Below, piece after piece: positions 51,802 to 61,841 of a stretch of DNA of 64,000 nt (the stretch's first letter is position 1; every line of letters starts with the position of its first letter). The stretch comes from CAVYWD01 sp963772225 (GTDB taxonomy: Bacteria > Myxococcota > Myxococcia > Myxococcales > UBA5297). The notes beneath the pieces are model-generated. The model saw only the letters and a list, made by a program, of their open reading frames with translations, made no database searches and was not told the origin of the DNA. Location: NCBI GenBank assembly GCA_963772225.1, contig CAVYWD010000002.1:2232001-2296000 (forward strand), read 5' to 3'. Position numbers and translations under genes: made by a program.

Positions 51802-54800
51802 ATGAAAACATCAAATCGCAATAGGGATGCGCTCTTTCTGCTTGTGCTGGCCTTCGGTGCGATAGGCTGCCATTCAAAGCAGTCGCCCGGCTCCTCAGCA
51901 AGCACCCCAACGGGGCTAGCCACTCCTCGCGCTTGCTCGACGGCGGCGGCCTGCGATTCTGGCGAGGTCTGCACGGGCGGCATTTGTGGCCAGCCCACGC
52001 CCACCTCGACTGCGTACAACCCTTGTGCGCTCGATGGCGATTGCCCCAAGGGAGACTACTGTTCCCTCGGCGCCTGCGCTCACGACTGTCTCTCCGCCAG
52101 CGACTGCTCCGGCTCCGACGTCTGCACGACGCGCGGCCGATGCGCCCAAGCGGCAGCGGCCGACAGTCCCCCACCGGTGGCGGCGCCGCTGCCGCCCGCG
52201 CTTGAGGTCACCCCTGCGTCGCTCGAGTTCGATTTAAAGGTTTCGCAGGCGACGCTGACGCTCAAGAACACAGGAGGTTCCGCTCTTCGCTTTCGAGCGC
52301 TCTCCGACAGCAAATGGCTTTCGGCGGAACCGGCGACGGGGCTGTTGCAGGCCCAACAATCCGCGACCCTTCAGGTGGCGGTGGATCGAAGCGTCGCGGG
52401 CTCCACCGGGTCAGGAGCTCTCACGGTCAACTCCACGGCAGGTCGCAAGCAAGCTTCCGTGTTTCTTGCCCGCGATCTGACCGGCACATGGATCGCTCGA
52501 TTACAGGCGACCCAGCCTCTCGCGATGCCGACCGCATCCCTCGCATTCGAGCTCTTCCAGGTTCCGGGGACCGATGGGCTCACTGGCTATGTCGACCCGG
52601 TGAGGTCGGCGCTCTTTCCGTGGAAGGCCGGACTCTCGGGTCAGCTCACAGGAAACCAGGTTTCTCTTCAATTCATCATTGCCGGAGCGAAGAATTCTCC
52701 GGCGAGTCCGGCAGTGCCTCGAGGCGTGAGGAGGACCGTGACGCTGACGGGCACCGTTTCCGCGGCCGGCGACATTCAAGGCACCTATTCCGACTCGATC
52801 CTCGGACCACAGGAGCAGCCCGTCGTGGTAACGGGCACGTTCGACGCGAAGTGGAGCGCTCCGGCTCTTGTGGGAGCGGCCGACCCATCGCCGGTGTTTG
52901 ACTTCCCCGCGATCGCCAGCCCCTTCTCCGGCCTCGCTTACGCATCATGCACCGCAAATTGCCCCAATGGAGATTGCTCAGGCGGCTCTTTCCTGAGGTC
53001 GTCCGCGGCCTTCTATAACTGGTTCAGCGGCATCGCCAATCAGGCCTCTGCCGACCCATATAGCAAGCTCGACCCGTCTTCCTGTGGCGGCACGAGCTGC
53101 CTCAACACCGTCTATCTGCGGTGCGCTCAATACCAATTCGTCAACGCGCTCATCGCGAAGCCCGGCGACGCGGAAGCATCCATGGGCTTTCTGGATACGC
53201 TCGAGGTCATGGCCGACTACGCGCTGCTCTTCGGCAATCAAGCCATCGTTCAGGCGACCAACGGCTGGAAAACCATGGGCTCTGTCGCGGGCGAGCGCGC
53301 CGAGCTCGATACGGCCCTCGGACTCCTTCGCTCGGGGAATCACTCGGACGATCAGAGCGCGCCCTTGGCCATGTTTGATCCCTTCCTGCTGCGAGCCGTG
53401 CTCGAGTCCACAAGCGTGGATGCATTTCAGAACGCAAATTCGAATATGCCGACGCTCCTCGGCGACCTCGGAGCACGGGCGCCTTTCGAGCACTTGCGGC
53501 GACAGGCGCTGGTGCTCGGCGCTCTGCTCAGGGCCTATGTCGAGCAGTTGGATCGGCAGCACCGCCTCGGCCTCGGCGATGAGGCCATGGCGACCTCGGT
53601 CTCGGCGGCAAATCTCGCCTACTTGGACCTGGCAATTCTTGGGGCGATCGAGCTGAAGGCGGGAGCCACATCCGCGTTGGAGCTCGAGACGAGCCAAGTC
53701 GCGGAGGAGCTTGCGGCCATTCTGGGCAAGCACGATGACCTCGTGGCGGACCGGAACCCCGCGGGCTACCTGGACAGCTACGTGCCCTTTCTCGTCGATA
53801 ATACCCAGCTCCAGCACACCCTCTACAGCAATGTCTATGCGAAGGCGAGCGAATACCTTCTCAACTACGCGCGGCCGGCGCAAGACAAGTCGGTGTCAGG
53901 CTCGCAGGACTACGAATGGCGAGGGGACGCGCTGAAGACCGAGTACGCTGCGCAGGCGAACCAGTTTCAGTCGGAGTTGACGGACGTCTGCGGCCCGGTG
54001 TCCAGCCTCGACGACTGCGGCAAGGACACGGGAGCGCTCGCGAGCGCGGCAAGCGATGCCCAGGTCGCGGCGCTCCGGGTTCAAGCTGCCGCTCAGCGGA
54101 TAATCGACCTCGACTCCGAGATCACGATCGAGGTCGAGCGCGCGAAGCAAGTCGCAGACACCTATCGCGCCACCGCGAAATTGATAGCCGCCGACGGGAA
54201 GGTCTTGGTTGACCTGAACACGAAGGAAATTGCGCTGAACTCGCAGCTTGATATGGCGAGAATGGCCGCGCAGTCCCTCGGCCAAATGACAAGTGCGCCC
54301 GGGGCGTTCCTGTCGCTGCTCGGCCTGGGCCTCGAAGCTGCGGTGATGCAATCAGTCACTCAGCAGAAGACCGACGTCGAGGCCCAACGCATTCAAATCG
54401 AGACCATCGAAAAGGCGCGAGCCTCCACCGACCAGGCCAACGTCGAAACGATCGACAGCATGGCCACGGTTCAGAGCAAGATGTTGGAGCAGGCGACCGA
54501 CGGGCTGGAGCTGCTCATCGCCAAGGAGAATCTTGCGCAGGCCGTCAAGAGCTGCACTGCGCTGCGGCAGAAGGCGGAGCTGTATGCTGCCCAAGAGGCT
54601 CGGTTCGAAGCCCTCAAGGACGAGGACCTGCGGCACATGCTGCAGTACCGGGTCTACGTCGATCACCTGGGGCTCGCGGCGGAGGCGGCGTTTCGAGCAC
54701 TGATGGCTTGGGCGTGGCAAGCGACGCGCGCGGTGGAGTATGAGCTCAACGCGAGTTATCCGAAGAGGGCCGACCTTTGGCAGACCAGGTCGGCAGCGGA

Positions 54801-55449
54801 TATCGACACGTACCTGCGCGACCTCGACCAGTACTACACGAATACGCGGCAGCTTGTGCCGCAGACATGGGTAGAGGTCATCTCTCTGCGCGACACCTTG
54901 CTCGACCTGAAGGACAAGCTGAGCGACTCGGTGACCGCCAACACCTATGACGCGAGGGACCGCTTCAGGAGGTTCGTCGCGGCGCCCGAGAACCGCGATG
55001 CGCAAGGAAACCTCACCATCCCTTTCTCGACCTACAGGCCGGACAAGGCGATCTTCTCGAGCGCTGTCTGCATCGACCGAGTCACGTCCGTGCGACTCAA
55101 CCTCGTGGGAGACAACCTCGGGACGGGCTTGACCTACGCCTTCCTGAAGCTGTCTCAGGGAGGCGGCACGTACATTCGTTCATGTTCTAATGGGGGAGCG
55201 GAGATCGTCGAGTACAACCTTGGAAATGAGCCTCGCGTTGCCCGCGTCAAGGCGGGGATCAACGCGCCGAATCACGCGCAAGCGATGGAGGCGAATACCG
55301 ACCTCATCTGGCGCTCCGTCCTCTCCGGAAGCTGGCAGCTCACGATCGACCAGGATCCAAGCCACGAGCCGGCAAACGCGAATCTGGACCTGTCAGGGCT
55401 CGACGATATCGAGCTCGTCATCGAGCACCAGGCCTTCACCATCCAGTAG
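51802..55449 (+). CDS. Large lipoprotein with TcA-like C-terminus
   Basis: The ATG at 51802 (GGGGAG just upstream) gives 1215 residues with lipobox FGAIGC (C23). Residues 45-120 are Cys-rich, and about 138-225 form a BACON-like sandwich (LEVTPASLEFDLKVSQATLT). Residues 400-700 are helical. Residues 755-935 are long coiled helices with a hydrophobic hairpin (LSLLGLGLEAAVM). The last 260 residues follow the order of the TcB-binding domain of Tc toxin A subunits: helices with EYELNASYPKRADLW, then DIDTYLRDLDQYYTN, IDRVTSVRLNLVGDN and terminal strands LDDIELVIEHQAFTI. It lies 17 bases before the SpvB/RHS gene. Similarity is by pattern and needs profile confirmation. Confidence 0.65.
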   Translation: MKTSNRNRDALFLLVLAFGAIGCHSKQSPGSSASTPTGLATPRACSTAAACDSGEVCTGGICGQPTPTSTAYNPCALDGDCPKGDYCSLGACAHDCLSASDCSGSDVCTTRGRCAQAAAADSPPPVAAPLPPALEVTPASLEFDLKVSQATLTLKNTGGSALRFRALSDSKWLSAEPATGLLQAQQSATLQVAVDRSVAGSTGSGALTVNSTAGRKQASVFLARDLTGTWIARLQATQPLAMPTASLAFELFQVPGTDGLTGYVDPVRSALFPWKAGLSGQLTGNQVSLQFIIAGAKNSPASPAVPRGVRRTVTLTGTVSAAGDIQGTYSDSILGPQEQPVVVTGTFDAKWSAPALVGAADPSPVFDFPAIASPFSGLAYASCTANCPNGDCSGGSFLRSSAAFYNWFSGIANQASADPYSKLDPSSCGGTSCLNTVYLRCAQYQFVNALIAKPGDAEASMGFLDTLEVMADYALLFGNQAIVQATNGWKTMGSVAGERAELDTALGLLRSGNHSDDQSAPLAMFDPFLLRAVLESTSVDAFQNANSNMPTLLGDLGARAPFEHLRRQALVLGALLRAYVEQLDRQHRLGLGDEAMATSVSAANLAYLDLAILGAIELKAGATSALELETSQVAEELAAILGKHDDLVADRNPAGYLDSYVPFLVDNTQLQHTLYSNVYAKASEYLLNYARPAQDKSVSGSQDYEWRGDALKTEYAAQANQFQSELTDVCGPVSSLDDCGKDTGALASAASDAQVAALRVQAAAQRIIDLDSEITIEVERAKQVADTYRATAKLIAADGKVLVDLNTKEIALNSQLDMARMAAQSLGQMTSAPGAFLSLLGLGLEAAVMQSVTQQKTDVEAQRIQIETIEKARASTDQANVETIDSMATVQSKMLEQATDGLELLIAKENLAQAVKSCTALRQKAELYAAQEARFEALKDEDLRHMLQYRVYVDHLGLAAEAAFRALMAWAWQATRAVEYELNASYPKRADLWQTRSAADIDTYLRDLDQYYTNTRQLVPQTWVEVISLRDTLLDLKDKLSDSVTANTYDARDRFRRFVAAPENRDAQGNLTIPFSTYRPDKAIFSSAVCIDRVTSVRLNLVGDNLGTGLTYAFLKLSQGGGTYIRSCSNGGAEIVEYNLGNEPRVARVKAGINAPNHAQAMEANTDLIWRSVLSGSWQLTIDQDPSHEPANANLDLSGLDDIELVIEHQAFTIQ

Positions 55450-55466
55450 CCGAGAGTCTCCAAGCC

Positions 55467-58400
55467 ATGCGAACAACGCGAAGGAGCTGGGCTCTCGCCG
55501 CGGGTCTCGTCGTCGCGACATCGGCCGCGGCAACCAAGGCAGTGGCCGCGGACCACTCCGGCACCCGGCCCAACGTCATCAGCGTCCCCCGCGGTCCCGG
55601 GAGTATCGAGGGCCTGGGGGAGTCGTTCGAGGTCAACCTCAACTCGGGCAGCGTCAAGGAGACCGTCGCCATCAAGGTGCCTCCGGGCACCGCGGGGATG
55701 ACCCCGTCGCTCGCGCTCGTCTACGACAGCGGCTCGGGCAATGGCGCGGTGGGGCTCGGATGGGCGCTGCCCACGGGCGCCATCCAGGTGCAGACGGACA
55801 AGGGGCTGCCCCTGTACGACGCGACGGACCGCTTCCTCTACCAGGGCTCCGAAATTGTGCCGCTCGCGGACGGCACGTACCGACTCAAGAATGAGGGGGC
55901 TTTCATAAGGGCGCGCCGGGTGGGAGACGGCTGGGAGGTCGCTCTTCCCTCCGGGACCCTGCGACGCTTCGGCTTCGACCCGAGCGCTCGCATCGAGGAT
56001 TCCGCCCGAAAATTCTCCTGGCTTCTCGAAGACGAGGTCGATGTCTTCGGAAATCGAATCCACTACGCCTACCAGAAGGATTCTAACCAGCCGTACCTCA
56101 CGAGCATCCAGTACAACCAACGCCAGGGCGCGGCCGATAACCTCTTGACCTTCGAGTACGAGGGCCGCCCGGACGCGCTCGCGGATTACCGGTCGACGTT
56201 CAAGGTCGTGGTGGCGCGCCGGCTGAAGACGATTCGCGTCTACTCGCAGAACGTGCTCCTTCGCCACTATGCCTTGGGCTACGACCCGACGTCGCCGCTC
56301 TCGCTGCTTGCCTGGGTGGTGGAAACGGGGACCGACGACGCCACCGGGCTCCCCGCCGTCCAGTTCGGCTATTCCGCGTTCACTCCGGCGGCGAGCCCGA
56401 TTCACGCGGTGACCTCCGCGCCCGCTCTGCTGCCCGGAACCGACGGGAGCAACAGCGAGCTCGCGGACATCGACGGCGACGGCTTTCCGGACGTGTTCAT
56501 CGCGGACGAGCGCGGGCATCGATTCTACCGGAACCGCCTGGGCGAGAGCTTCGATGAGCCACAGGACATGCCGGGGAGCCCTTCGGTTCTGATGAGCACG
56601 ACCGGCGTGGACCTCGCGGACATGAACGGCGACGGGCTCGTCGACCTCGTCGCGCGCACGGGTGTTACGCCATCGGCTTTTCGGTACTTCGCCAACAAGG
56701 GCGACGGGACATGGGCTCCGTCCGTGGTCTTCGGCAACAACCCGAGCTTCCAGCCCGAGGATGGGCAGACGCGTTGGGTGGACCTCGATCACGACAAGGT
56801 CACTGACGCCTACCGGCTGAACGCGAGCTCGGCGACCTGGTGGCGCAACAACGGCGACGGGACGTGGAGCGACGCGCAGAGCGCGGACCTGCCGCCCGGA
56901 GGGACCACGCTCGACTTCACGGACGCCAGGGTGAAGCTCGCCGACTTCAACGGTGATGGCGTCGTGGACCTCGCCTTCGTGCGCTCGGGCTCGGTGCTCT
57001 ACTGGCCGGGGATGGGGAGGGGGCGCTTCGACCAGCCCATCTCCCTCGCCGGAGCGCCGGATGTCGGGACGGGCCTCGAATCGCGTCTTCAGGTCGCGGA
57101 CCTCAATGGCGACGGGCTCGCGGATCTCTTCTATGTCGACACCGACCACCTGGACTACTGGCTGCTTCTGCCGAGCGGGAGCTACGCGGCCAAGCAAACC
57201 ATCGCGACGCCCTACGCGAACGCCTCGCTCACCACGGTTCGCACCGCGGACATGAACGGGAACGGGTCGATCGATGTGGTGTGGCTCACGCCCTCTGCAG
57301 CTCCCGACCAGCGGGTCCAGTACTTCGACGCCCAGGATGGCGTGCGCCCGAACCTGCTGCGCCAGGTGAGCAACGGCCTGGGGCTCGTGCGCGAGCTCCA
57401 GTACACCTCGAGCGGGGCGGAGTTCCAGGCCGCCATCGAGAACGGTGACTCCTGGAAGACGCGACTTCCGTTTCCTGTGCAGGTGCTGGGTCAATCGACC
57501 ACCACGGACTCGCGAGGCGGCACCTACGTCATCGCCTACGAGTACCTCGACGGCTACTACGATGCCGGCAACCGCGAGTTCCGGGGCTTCGGCCGGGTAC
57601 GCAAGCGCGACCTCGGGGAGACCGACGATCCAACCTCAGTGGTCCTGCACGAATACGATCTCGGCATCTCAAACGAGGCGCTCAAGGGCCGTGAGCTGTC
57701 GGTCACGACGCAGGACGCAGCAGGGGTGCCGTTCGTCAGCGTGGCTCGAACCTTCGCACCGCGCCTCTATGCTGCCGGGACGGACGGCAGGAACGTCGCC
57801 GGCGCGGATCTTCTCCTCGAGGAGAACACCCGGTACGAGAGCGGCACGGCGGGAGCGCTGATCCGCGAGGAGTGGACCTACGACGACTACGGCAACACGC
57901 TGACCGACTCGAAGTGGGGGCTGGTCGTGGCAGGCGACCCGCGCGCCGGCAATGACGAGGCGCTCACCACGACGAGCTACGCGAACGACCCGGCCAACTG
58001 GATCTTGGGTCGGCCGACGCATGCGCTCGTGACCGATGCCGCCGGAAATCGCGTGAAGGAGAGCAAGACCTATTACGACGGCGACCCCTACGTCGGACTC
58101 CCCTTCGGCGTCCTCGGCTCTCAGGGTGCCGCGACGCGCACGGAGGAGTGGGTCGAGGGCGAGAAGTGGATCTCGACGAGCCGCTTGAAGCGGGATGAAT
58201 TCGGCAACGTCACTTCATCGCTCACGCCGCGGGGGGCGACCCGAGAGGTCTCCTACGACGACGCGACGCACGTCTTCCCGGTTGCCGAGCGGATTCAGGT
58301 CGCGGAGAGGAAGATTCTCACCTACGGCGCCACCTACTCCCTGGGCCGCATTGACTCCTTCCAGGATCCGAACGGTGCCACGACCCTCTTCGCCTACGAC

Positions 58401-61400
58401 GCGCTCGGAAGGCTGACGGCCATCGCGAGGCCGGGCGACGACCTCAAGCTGCCCACCGTGGCGTACCGGTACTTTCTCGGAAGTCCGCTCAGCAACCTGA
58501 TCACGGAATCCCGGCCTCGCTCCGGCGAGGGCACCGTGTTTCAAAGCATCAGCTACCGCGACGGCCTCGGTCGCGGCGTCGCGGAGCTCACTCAGGCCGA
58601 GAACGGCCGATGGGTGCTCTCGGGTTGGAAGCACTATTCGCGGCGCGGCTCCATCCTCCAAGAGTGGGACCCGCTCTTTGTCGATGCGCCGGTGCCGCCC
58701 GCGAGCGACCCGAGCTCGCCCATCACCTCCCACGCCTACGACATCCTTGAGCGGCGGATCCGGACGAACTTCCCTGACGGAACGAGGGAAGAGACTCATT
58801 ATGGCGCGCTCACCGAGGAGCACTGGGATGCGGAAGATCTGAACCCGGACTCGAAGCACCACGGCACGCCCCTGAGGCACGAGTCGGATGGGCTCGGCAG
58901 AACGATCGCCACCGTCGAGAACCTTGACGGGAAGCCGTTGCGCACGGCCTTCGGCTTCGATGCGGTCGGGCACCAGGTCTCGGTGACGAATGCGCTCGGA
59001 GCGGTGACGAGCTGGACCTACGACGGCCTCGGCCGCGCGACCTCCGTCGTGCACCCCGACGCCGGCAAGCGGACCTTCGAGTACGACGACGACGGCAATG
59101 AGTGGCACCGCGTGGACGCCCGCGGCCAGCGCGTCGAACGCGTGTTCGACTTCGCCGGCCGCGTGACGAGCGAGGCGTATTTCGATGCGACGGGCGCTGC
59201 CGCGGGCCAGGTGGCCCTGCACTATGATGACCCGTCACCCAGGCTGAATGGCGGGACAAACACTGCGGGGAAGCTCTCCTGGGTCGCTGACCTCGTGGGC
59301 GAGGAGCACTTCCTCTACGACGAGCGGGGCCGCGCGACGGCTCGGCTTCGAATGGTCGACGGCAAGGAATACCGGCTCGAGGAGGATTACGACAACCTCG
59401 ACCACGTCTCGGCGATGCGGTTCCCGGACGGTCAGCAGATCGACTACGCCTACAACGAGCGCGGGCTGCTCGAGTCGGTACCTCGAGTCGTGAAGCAGCT
59501 CGACTACAACGCCTCGGGCCTGCCCCTCCGCCGCGAATTCGCGAACGGCGTCGTGTCGGCAGCGACCTATGACGCGCGCGAGCGCCTCTCGACGCTCAGC
59601 GCCACAGGGCCGAAGGGAAAGGGCCTCCAAGACCTGGGCTTCGGCTACGACCTCGCCGGAACGCTTCTGAGCATCGACGACCGGTTTCGCTCGAGCGGCA
59701 AGCTCTCCAGGAGCCGCAGCTACGTTTACGACGACCTGTACCGGATGACCTCGGCGACGAGCCCCTTGGGGCCGTCGAGCTTTGTCTACGACGTCGTCGG
59801 GAATCTGCAGTCGAAGAGCGACGTCGGCGCGTACGTCTATGGCGGCGCGCAGCCGAACGCGGCGCAGTCCATCGCAGGACAAGCGCTGAGCTACGACGCG
59901 AACGGCGCGGTGACCTCCTCCGCGGGCAAGAGCCTCGAGTACAACGCGCTCGGCCAGCTCCGGCGCGTGACGAGCGCTGACGGAGCCACCGAGTACGCCT
60001 ACGATTACAGCGGGCGGCGGATTCTCAAGACCGAGACCACGGGCGGGGTGACGAAGAAGGTCGTCTACCTCGACAAGTACGCGGAGGAGCGCGACGGCAC
60101 GCTGGTCAAGTACGTCTTCGCGGGTGAAGTGCGGTTGGCGCGCGTGGGCGGCAATGCGCCGAAGCAGCTCGCCTCGACTGCTGGCGCTTCGACCGCTTCC
60201 CTTCTGCGCCGATCTGGCGACGCGATTGGGGCCATTCCAACCCTTGCTCTTGCGCTTGGTGCCCTCCTGATGCTCGCGAGGCGCCAGCGCTGGCAACGAG
60301 GCGCCGAGATTGCAATCGCCCTCGCTCTGGCGGCGTTCGTCGGCTCCTGCCAGGGCGGTGCAGATACGTCGCCGCTGCCGGGAGCGATCTTCTACACGGC
60401 TGACCACCTGGGCAGCACCGCGGTTCTCACGGACACCAAGGGCGAGGTGGTCGGCGAGTCGACCTACGACGCCTGGGGCCTCGAAGTCGCCTCCACCGAC
60501 GAGCCCCACGGGTTCAACGGCAAGGAGTTGGACGCGCAGGCGGGGCTCGTCTACTTCGGCGCGCGCTACTACGACCCGCGCCTGGGGCGCTTCCTCACGG
60601 TGGACCCCGCGGCTCTGGCTCCCTCCGAGCAGGCAGTTCAGGACCCGCAGGCGCTCAATCCCTACGCGTACGCGAGGAATTCGCCTGCGAGGTATGTGGA
60701 CCACAACGGTCTCGCGCCCTCGGACTGGGCCGATGCCGGCGACCGGTGGCTCTTCGCGACCCGCGAGAAGCTTTTCAACGGCGCGGTGCAAACGGGGACC
60801 GCTGGGAAGATCGTCGGCGCGGTCGGGCTGACCGCTCTCGACCTGGCGCGAGGATTCACAGATAGCCTGAGGTTCGGGGAGGGGATCGGCGAAGCGCTCG
60901 AGTCCATTCACCAGGGCGAGTACTGGATGGCGGCGGCGCATGTCGCCCAGGACGTCGTCCGCGCCACTGTGATCTTCAACACCCTTGCCGGCGCAGCGGA
61001 GGCGACAGGCGCGCCAGCAGCCGCGAGAGCTCGGGCTACCGCGCCGCCGTCAATGTTGAACGAGGGCCCGTGCTTCGCGGCGGGCACGCTTGTCGCCGCA
61101 GAGCGTGGGCTCGTTCCCATCGAGCTGGTCGAAGTCGGCGAGCGGGTGTGGTCGCGTGATGAGGCCACGGGTGAGGTGGCGCTGCGCAAGGTGACGAGGA
61201 CGTTTGTCACACCGGATCAACCCCTGCTCGCGATTACGGTGCGCTCGGAGGATGGGCGGATTGATGAGGTCCTGGCCACCAAGGGGCATCCATTCTGGGT
61301 CGCGGATACCGGATGGGTCGAGGCTGCTGGGCTCGGGGTCGGCAACGCGCTACTTTCGCTATCCGGCCAGCGCAGCCATGTGAGCCTCCTGCGGTCACAC

Positions 61401-61835
61401 GTTAAGTCCGACGCAGTCTACAATCTTGAGATCGCGGAATTTCACACCTACTTTGTTGGGCGTCAAAGCGCGTGGGTGCATAATTCGTGCGCAAGGGGCG
61501 CCAAGATCGCCTCGAATGCTTCAAAGGAAACTCCAGCAACGATATATCTACGACGAAATGTTGCAACGGGCGAGGAGTACGTTGGACAAGCCAAGTCCGG
61601 TCGCTTCGCCGCCCGACAGGAAGAGCATGCCGCAAAGCATCCGATCGAGAAATTCGAATACCATGTACTTGAAGAGCCGGGGTCAGGACGAAGTCTTGAT
61701 GTGGCCGAAGAGGACTGGATTCGGGCAGGTGGCGGTCCAAAGCGATTCGGCGGACAGCTTGTCAATGAGCGTTATCAGATGTCTGATAAGGCGTATCAGG
61801 CGGCCGGAGGAACCGTGCCAAAGCCAACCGAATAG
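55467..61835 (+). CDS. SpvB/VCBS/RHS polymorphic toxin with HINT and GIY-YIG-like C-terminal domain
   Basis: A 2122-residue exported protein. A signal peptide (to about residue 28) is followed by an SpvB N-terminal domain (VPRGPGSIEGLGESF, GSGNGAVGLGWALP). FG-GAP/VCBS repeats span about residues 330-620 (DIDGDGFPDVF, DMNGDGLVDLV, DFNGDGVVDLA), then a TcB-type middle region (LPFPVQVLGQS, REFRGFGRVRKRDLG). RHS repeats end in ARYYDPRLGRFLTVDP near residue 1700. Two hydrophobic segments interrupt the repeats near 1575-1630. A HINT domain runs from C1869 (CFAAGTLV) to N2006 (VHNS). The last 116 residues look like a GIY-YIG nuclease (TIYLRRNVATGEEYVGQAK, EEDWIRAGG). It would encapsulate, cleave and deliver a nuclease toxin. 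Confidence 0.85.
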   Translation: MRTTRRSWALAAGLVVATSAAATKAVAADHSGTRPNVISVPRGPGSIEGLGESFEVNLNSGSVKETVAIKVPPGTAGMTPSLALVYDSGSGNGAVGLGWALPTGAIQVQTDKGLPLYDATDRFLYQGSEIVPLADGTYRLKNEGAFIRARRVGDGWEVALPSGTLRRFGFDPSARIEDSARKFSWLLEDEVDVFGNRIHYAYQKDSNQPYLTSIQYNQRQGAADNLLTFEYEGRPDALADYRSTFKVVVARRLKTIRVYSQNVLLRHYALGYDPTSPLSLLAWVVETGTDDATGLPAVQFGYSAFTPAASPIHAVTSAPALLPGTDGSNSELADIDGDGFPDVFIADERGHRFYRNRLGESFDEPQDMPGSPSVLMSTTGVDLADMNGDGLVDLVARTGVTPSAFRYFANKGDGTWAPSVVFGNNPSFQPEDGQTRWVDLDHDKVTDAYRLNASSATWWRNNGDGTWSDAQSADLPPGGTTLDFTDARVKLADFNGDGVVDLAFVRSGSVLYWPGMGRGRFDQPISLAGAPDVGTGLESRLQVADLNGDGLADLFYVDTDHLDYWLLLPSGSYAAKQTIATPYANASLTTVRTADMNGNGSIDVVWLTPSAAPDQRVQYFDAQDGVRPNLLRQVSNGLGLVRELQYTSSGAEFQAAIENGDSWKTRLPFPVQVLGQSTTTDSRGGTYVIAYEYLDGYYDAGNREFRGFGRVRKRDLGETDDPTSVVLHEYDLGISNEALKGRELSVTTQDAAGVPFVSVARTFAPRLYAAGTDGRNVAGADLLLEENTRYESGTAGALIREEWTYDDYGNTLTDSKWGLVVAGDPRAGNDEALTTTSYANDPANWILGRPTHALVTDAAGNRVKESKTYYDGDPYVGLPFGVLGSQGAATRTEEWVEGEKWISTSRLKRDEFGNVTSSLTPRGATREVSYDDATHVFPVAERIQVAERKILTYGATYSLGRIDSFQDPNGATTLFAYDALGRLTAIARPGDDLKLPTVAYRYFLGSPLSNLITESRPRSGEGTVFQSISYRDGLGRGVAELTQAENGRWVLSGWKHYSRRGSILQEWDPLFVDAPVPPASDPSSPITSHAYDILERRIRTNFPDGTREETHYGALTEEHWDAEDLNPDSKHHGTPLRHESDGLGRTIATVENLDGKPLRTAFGFDAVGHQVSVTNALGAVTSWTYDGLGRATSVVHPDAGKRTFEYDDDGNEWHRVDARGQRVERVFDFAGRVTSEAYFDATGAAAGQVALHYDDPSPRLNGGTNTAGKLSWVADLVGEEHFLYDERGRATARLRMVDGKEYRLEEDYDNLDHVSAMRFPDGQQIDYAYNERGLLESVPRVVKQLDYNASGLPLRREFANGVVSAATYDARERLSTLSATGPKGKGLQDLGFGYDLAGTLLSIDDRFRSSGKLSRSRSYVYDDLYRMTSATSPLGPSSFVYDVVGNLQSKSDVGAYVYGGAQPNAAQSIAGQALSYDANGAVTSSAGKSLEYNALGQLRRVTSADGATEYAYDYSGRRILKTETTGGVTKKVVYLDKYAEERDGTLVKYVFAGEVRLARVGGNAPKQLASTAGASTASLLRRSGDAIGAIPTLALALGALLMLARRQRWQRGAEIAIALALAAFVGSCQGGADTSPLPGAIFYTADHLGSTAVLTDTKGEVVGESTYDAWGLEVASTDEPHGFNGKELDAQAGLVYFGARYYDPRLGRFLTVDPAALAPSEQAVQDPQALNPYAYARNSPARYVDHNGLAPSDWADAGDRWLFATREKLFNGAVQTGTAGKIVGAVGLTALDLARGFTDSLRFGEGIGEALESIHQGEYWMAAAHVAQDVVRATVIFNTLAGAAEATGAPAAARARATAPPSMLNEGPCFAAGTLVAAERGLVPIELVEVGERVWSRDEATGEVALRKVTRTFVTPDQPLLAITVRSEDGRIDEVLATKGHPFWVADTGWVEAAGLGVGNALLSLSGQRSHVSLLRSHVKSDAVYNLEIAEFHTYFVGRQSAWVHNSCARGAKIASNASKETPATIYLRRNVATGEEYVGQAKSGRFAARQEEHAAKHPIEKFEYHVLEEPGSGRSLDVAEEDWIRAGGGPKRFGGQLVNERYQMSDKAYQAAGGTVPKPTE
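59578..60038 (+). repeat. 461-bp RHS-core direct repeat, first copy
   Basis: This stretch inside the RHS gene recurs at 62640-63111 with only scattered mismatches near its left end and one 11-base tandem insertion (GCCTCCAAGAC). It lies upstream of the hydrophobic segments and of the toxin tip. Homology of this kind allows exchange of C-terminal toxin cassettes. Confidence 0.92.
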
Positions 61836-61841
61836 GAGAAA

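Noticed and set aside
55272..57494. Long minus-strand frame opposite the RHS gene
   Set aside because: It runs antisense to SpvB/VCBS domains with clear conserved motifs. No start site or domain is seen.
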